Shown: positions 63,550-64,000 of the stretch, piece after piece
How positions within the stretch are numbered: the stretch's first letter is position 1
Layout: each line of letters opens with the position of its first letter
Source: Pelagibius sp048268885
Lineage (GTDB): Bacteria; Pseudomonadota; Alphaproteobacteria; Kiloniellales; Kiloniellaceae
Direction of reading: 5' to 3'
Assembly (NCBI GenBank): GCA_048268885.1
Contig: JBLWUP010000033.1
Span: 5,510-69,509 of the forward strand
Length of the DNA: 64,000 nucleotides
Made by a program: the position numbers and the translations under genes
Notes under the pieces: model-generated
What the model was told of the DNA's origin: nothing
Seen by the model: the letters and a program-made list of their open reading frames with translations, nothing else
The model's database searches: none

Positions 63550-64000
63550 GTCGTCCCCAGTCTTTCCGCTACGACGCCATCGTCATCGGCGCCGGCCACA
63601 ACGGCCTTGTCGCGGCCGGGCTGCTGGCACGCGGCGGCCGCAGGGTGCTGGTGCTGGAAAAGAATGCCGTGCTGGGCGGCGCCGCCGCCGGCTACGAGAT
63701 CGCCGCGGGCTTCCGCGCGCCGCGCTTCGCCCACCTGCTGCACGCCTGGCACCCGCAGGTCGAAAAGCAACTCGATCTTGCCGCGCACGGCCTCAGCTTC
63801 GCCCGCCGCGACCTCGCGACCCTGTCGCTGGCCGACGGCGAGGCAGGGGGCAATCATGTGATTCTCGAAGGCGGTGAAGCGCGCTGGCTGGCCGGTGGAG
63901 CGCTCCCCGGCGCGGCGGCCTTCGGGTCGCTTCTCCGCCGCCTCCAGCGCGCTGCCGGCGTGCTGGCCGGGAAGCGGCTGGGGGGCCGCCCGGTGCCGCT
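63546..64000 (+). CDS. Second FAD-dependent oxidoreductase, cut by the window end
   Basis: The gene starts at 63546 inside the stop of the previous one and continues past 64000, so only its first 151 codons are seen. It begins MSRPQSFRYDAIVIGAGHNGLVAAGLLARGGRRVLVLEKN (in part), a FAD-binding fold close to that of its neighbour, and continues with GGAAAGYEIAAGFRAPRFAH. The two are paralogues in tandem and may form a heterodimer or act in sequence. The 3' half is not in this window. Confidence 0.85.
   Translation, partial: MSRPQSFRYDAIVIGAGHNGLVAAGLLARGGRRVLVLEKNAVLGGAAAGYEIAAGFRAPRFAHLLHAWHPQVEKQLDLAAHGLSFARRDLATLSLADGEAGGNHVILEGGEARWLAGGALPGAAAFGSLLRRLQRAAGVLAGKRLGGRPVP

Overview
This is a 64 kb piece of a GC-rich alphaproteobacterial chromosome. 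It is all single-copy housekeeping and accessory genes, with no rRNA and no recognisable phage or insertion sequence. The gene sets (carA-carB-greA; yqeY-like, dnaG, rpoD; uvrC-pgsA-mobB-moeA; lysR beside trxB), the type-2 argC, and a class GN sortase with its VIT/VWA target of the kind known from marine proteobacteria suggest a free-living Rhodospirillales/Kiloniellales-type organism. That placement is inference, not a database result.

Layout, left to right. 0.2-1.7 kb: ilvE and a GreA/GreB-family factor separated by a strong terminator. 1.7-2.3 kb: a ParE/RelE-type toxin-antitoxin pair with a perfect 12-bp inverted-repeat operator. 2.4-8.6 kb: a leftward run uvrC, pgsA, mobB, moeA, moaD, moaE and an unrecognised gene coupled to moaE by a GTGA overlap; this run makes molybdopterin and inserts molybdenum. 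8.6-9.1 kb: an AT-rich gap with a perfect DnaA box. 9.1-15.2 kb: folB, a Ca/Na exchanger, msrB, a PAS-GGDEF cyclase, a DUF188 protein and uvrB. 15.7-16.5 kb: a diheme cytochrome c. 16.6-19.8 kb: the sortase, its surface target ending in LPQTA plus a membrane anchor, and a probable 48-residue membrane protein. 20.1-31 kb: aspartate aminotransferase, amidase, chemoreceptor, GST, argC, an EF-G paralogue, dps and an orphan sensor kinase. 31.3-34.8 kb: msrP (a molybdoenzyme with no msrQ beside it), a probable structured small RNA, a LysR regulator and trxB.

35-44.6 kb is the accessory half: a SulP transporter, an MFS carrier, a dispersed palindromic repeat, glyoxalase, a DUF1330 protein divergent from a TetR regulator, then a lower-GC island (about 40.1-41.9 kb) with a small conserved-looking protein, an XRE regulator and an ImmA/IrrE-type HELGH protease. 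Next come a 636-residue protein I cannot identify, paired with a 2-oxoglutarate/Fe(II) dioxygenase, and an ELM1-family protein. 46-56.8 kb returns to core genes: Lrp regulator, greA, carB, carA, a YqeY protein, dnaG and rpoD (the sigma factor carries a long Lys/Glu/Asp low-complexity insert). 56.9-64 kb holds a secreted-type nuclease/phosphatase, a small membrane protein, an MBL hydrolase, two lipoproteins (one with a CHAP domain), tRNA-Ile2(CAU), a TetR regulator and two tandem FAD oxidoreductases of the phytoene-desaturase type, the second cut by the window end.

Themes that link the genes: molybdenum cofactor supply (moaDE, moeA, mobB) with one local user (msrP); oxidative protein repair and redox (msrB, msrP, trxB, dps, gloA); and envelope display (sortase system, lipoproteins, CHAP protein). 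The most unusual items are the Gram-negative sortase cluster with the extra small membrane protein, the XRE/ImmA island, the unidentified 636-residue protein with its dioxygenase, and the multi-hairpin RNA downstream of the LysR gene.
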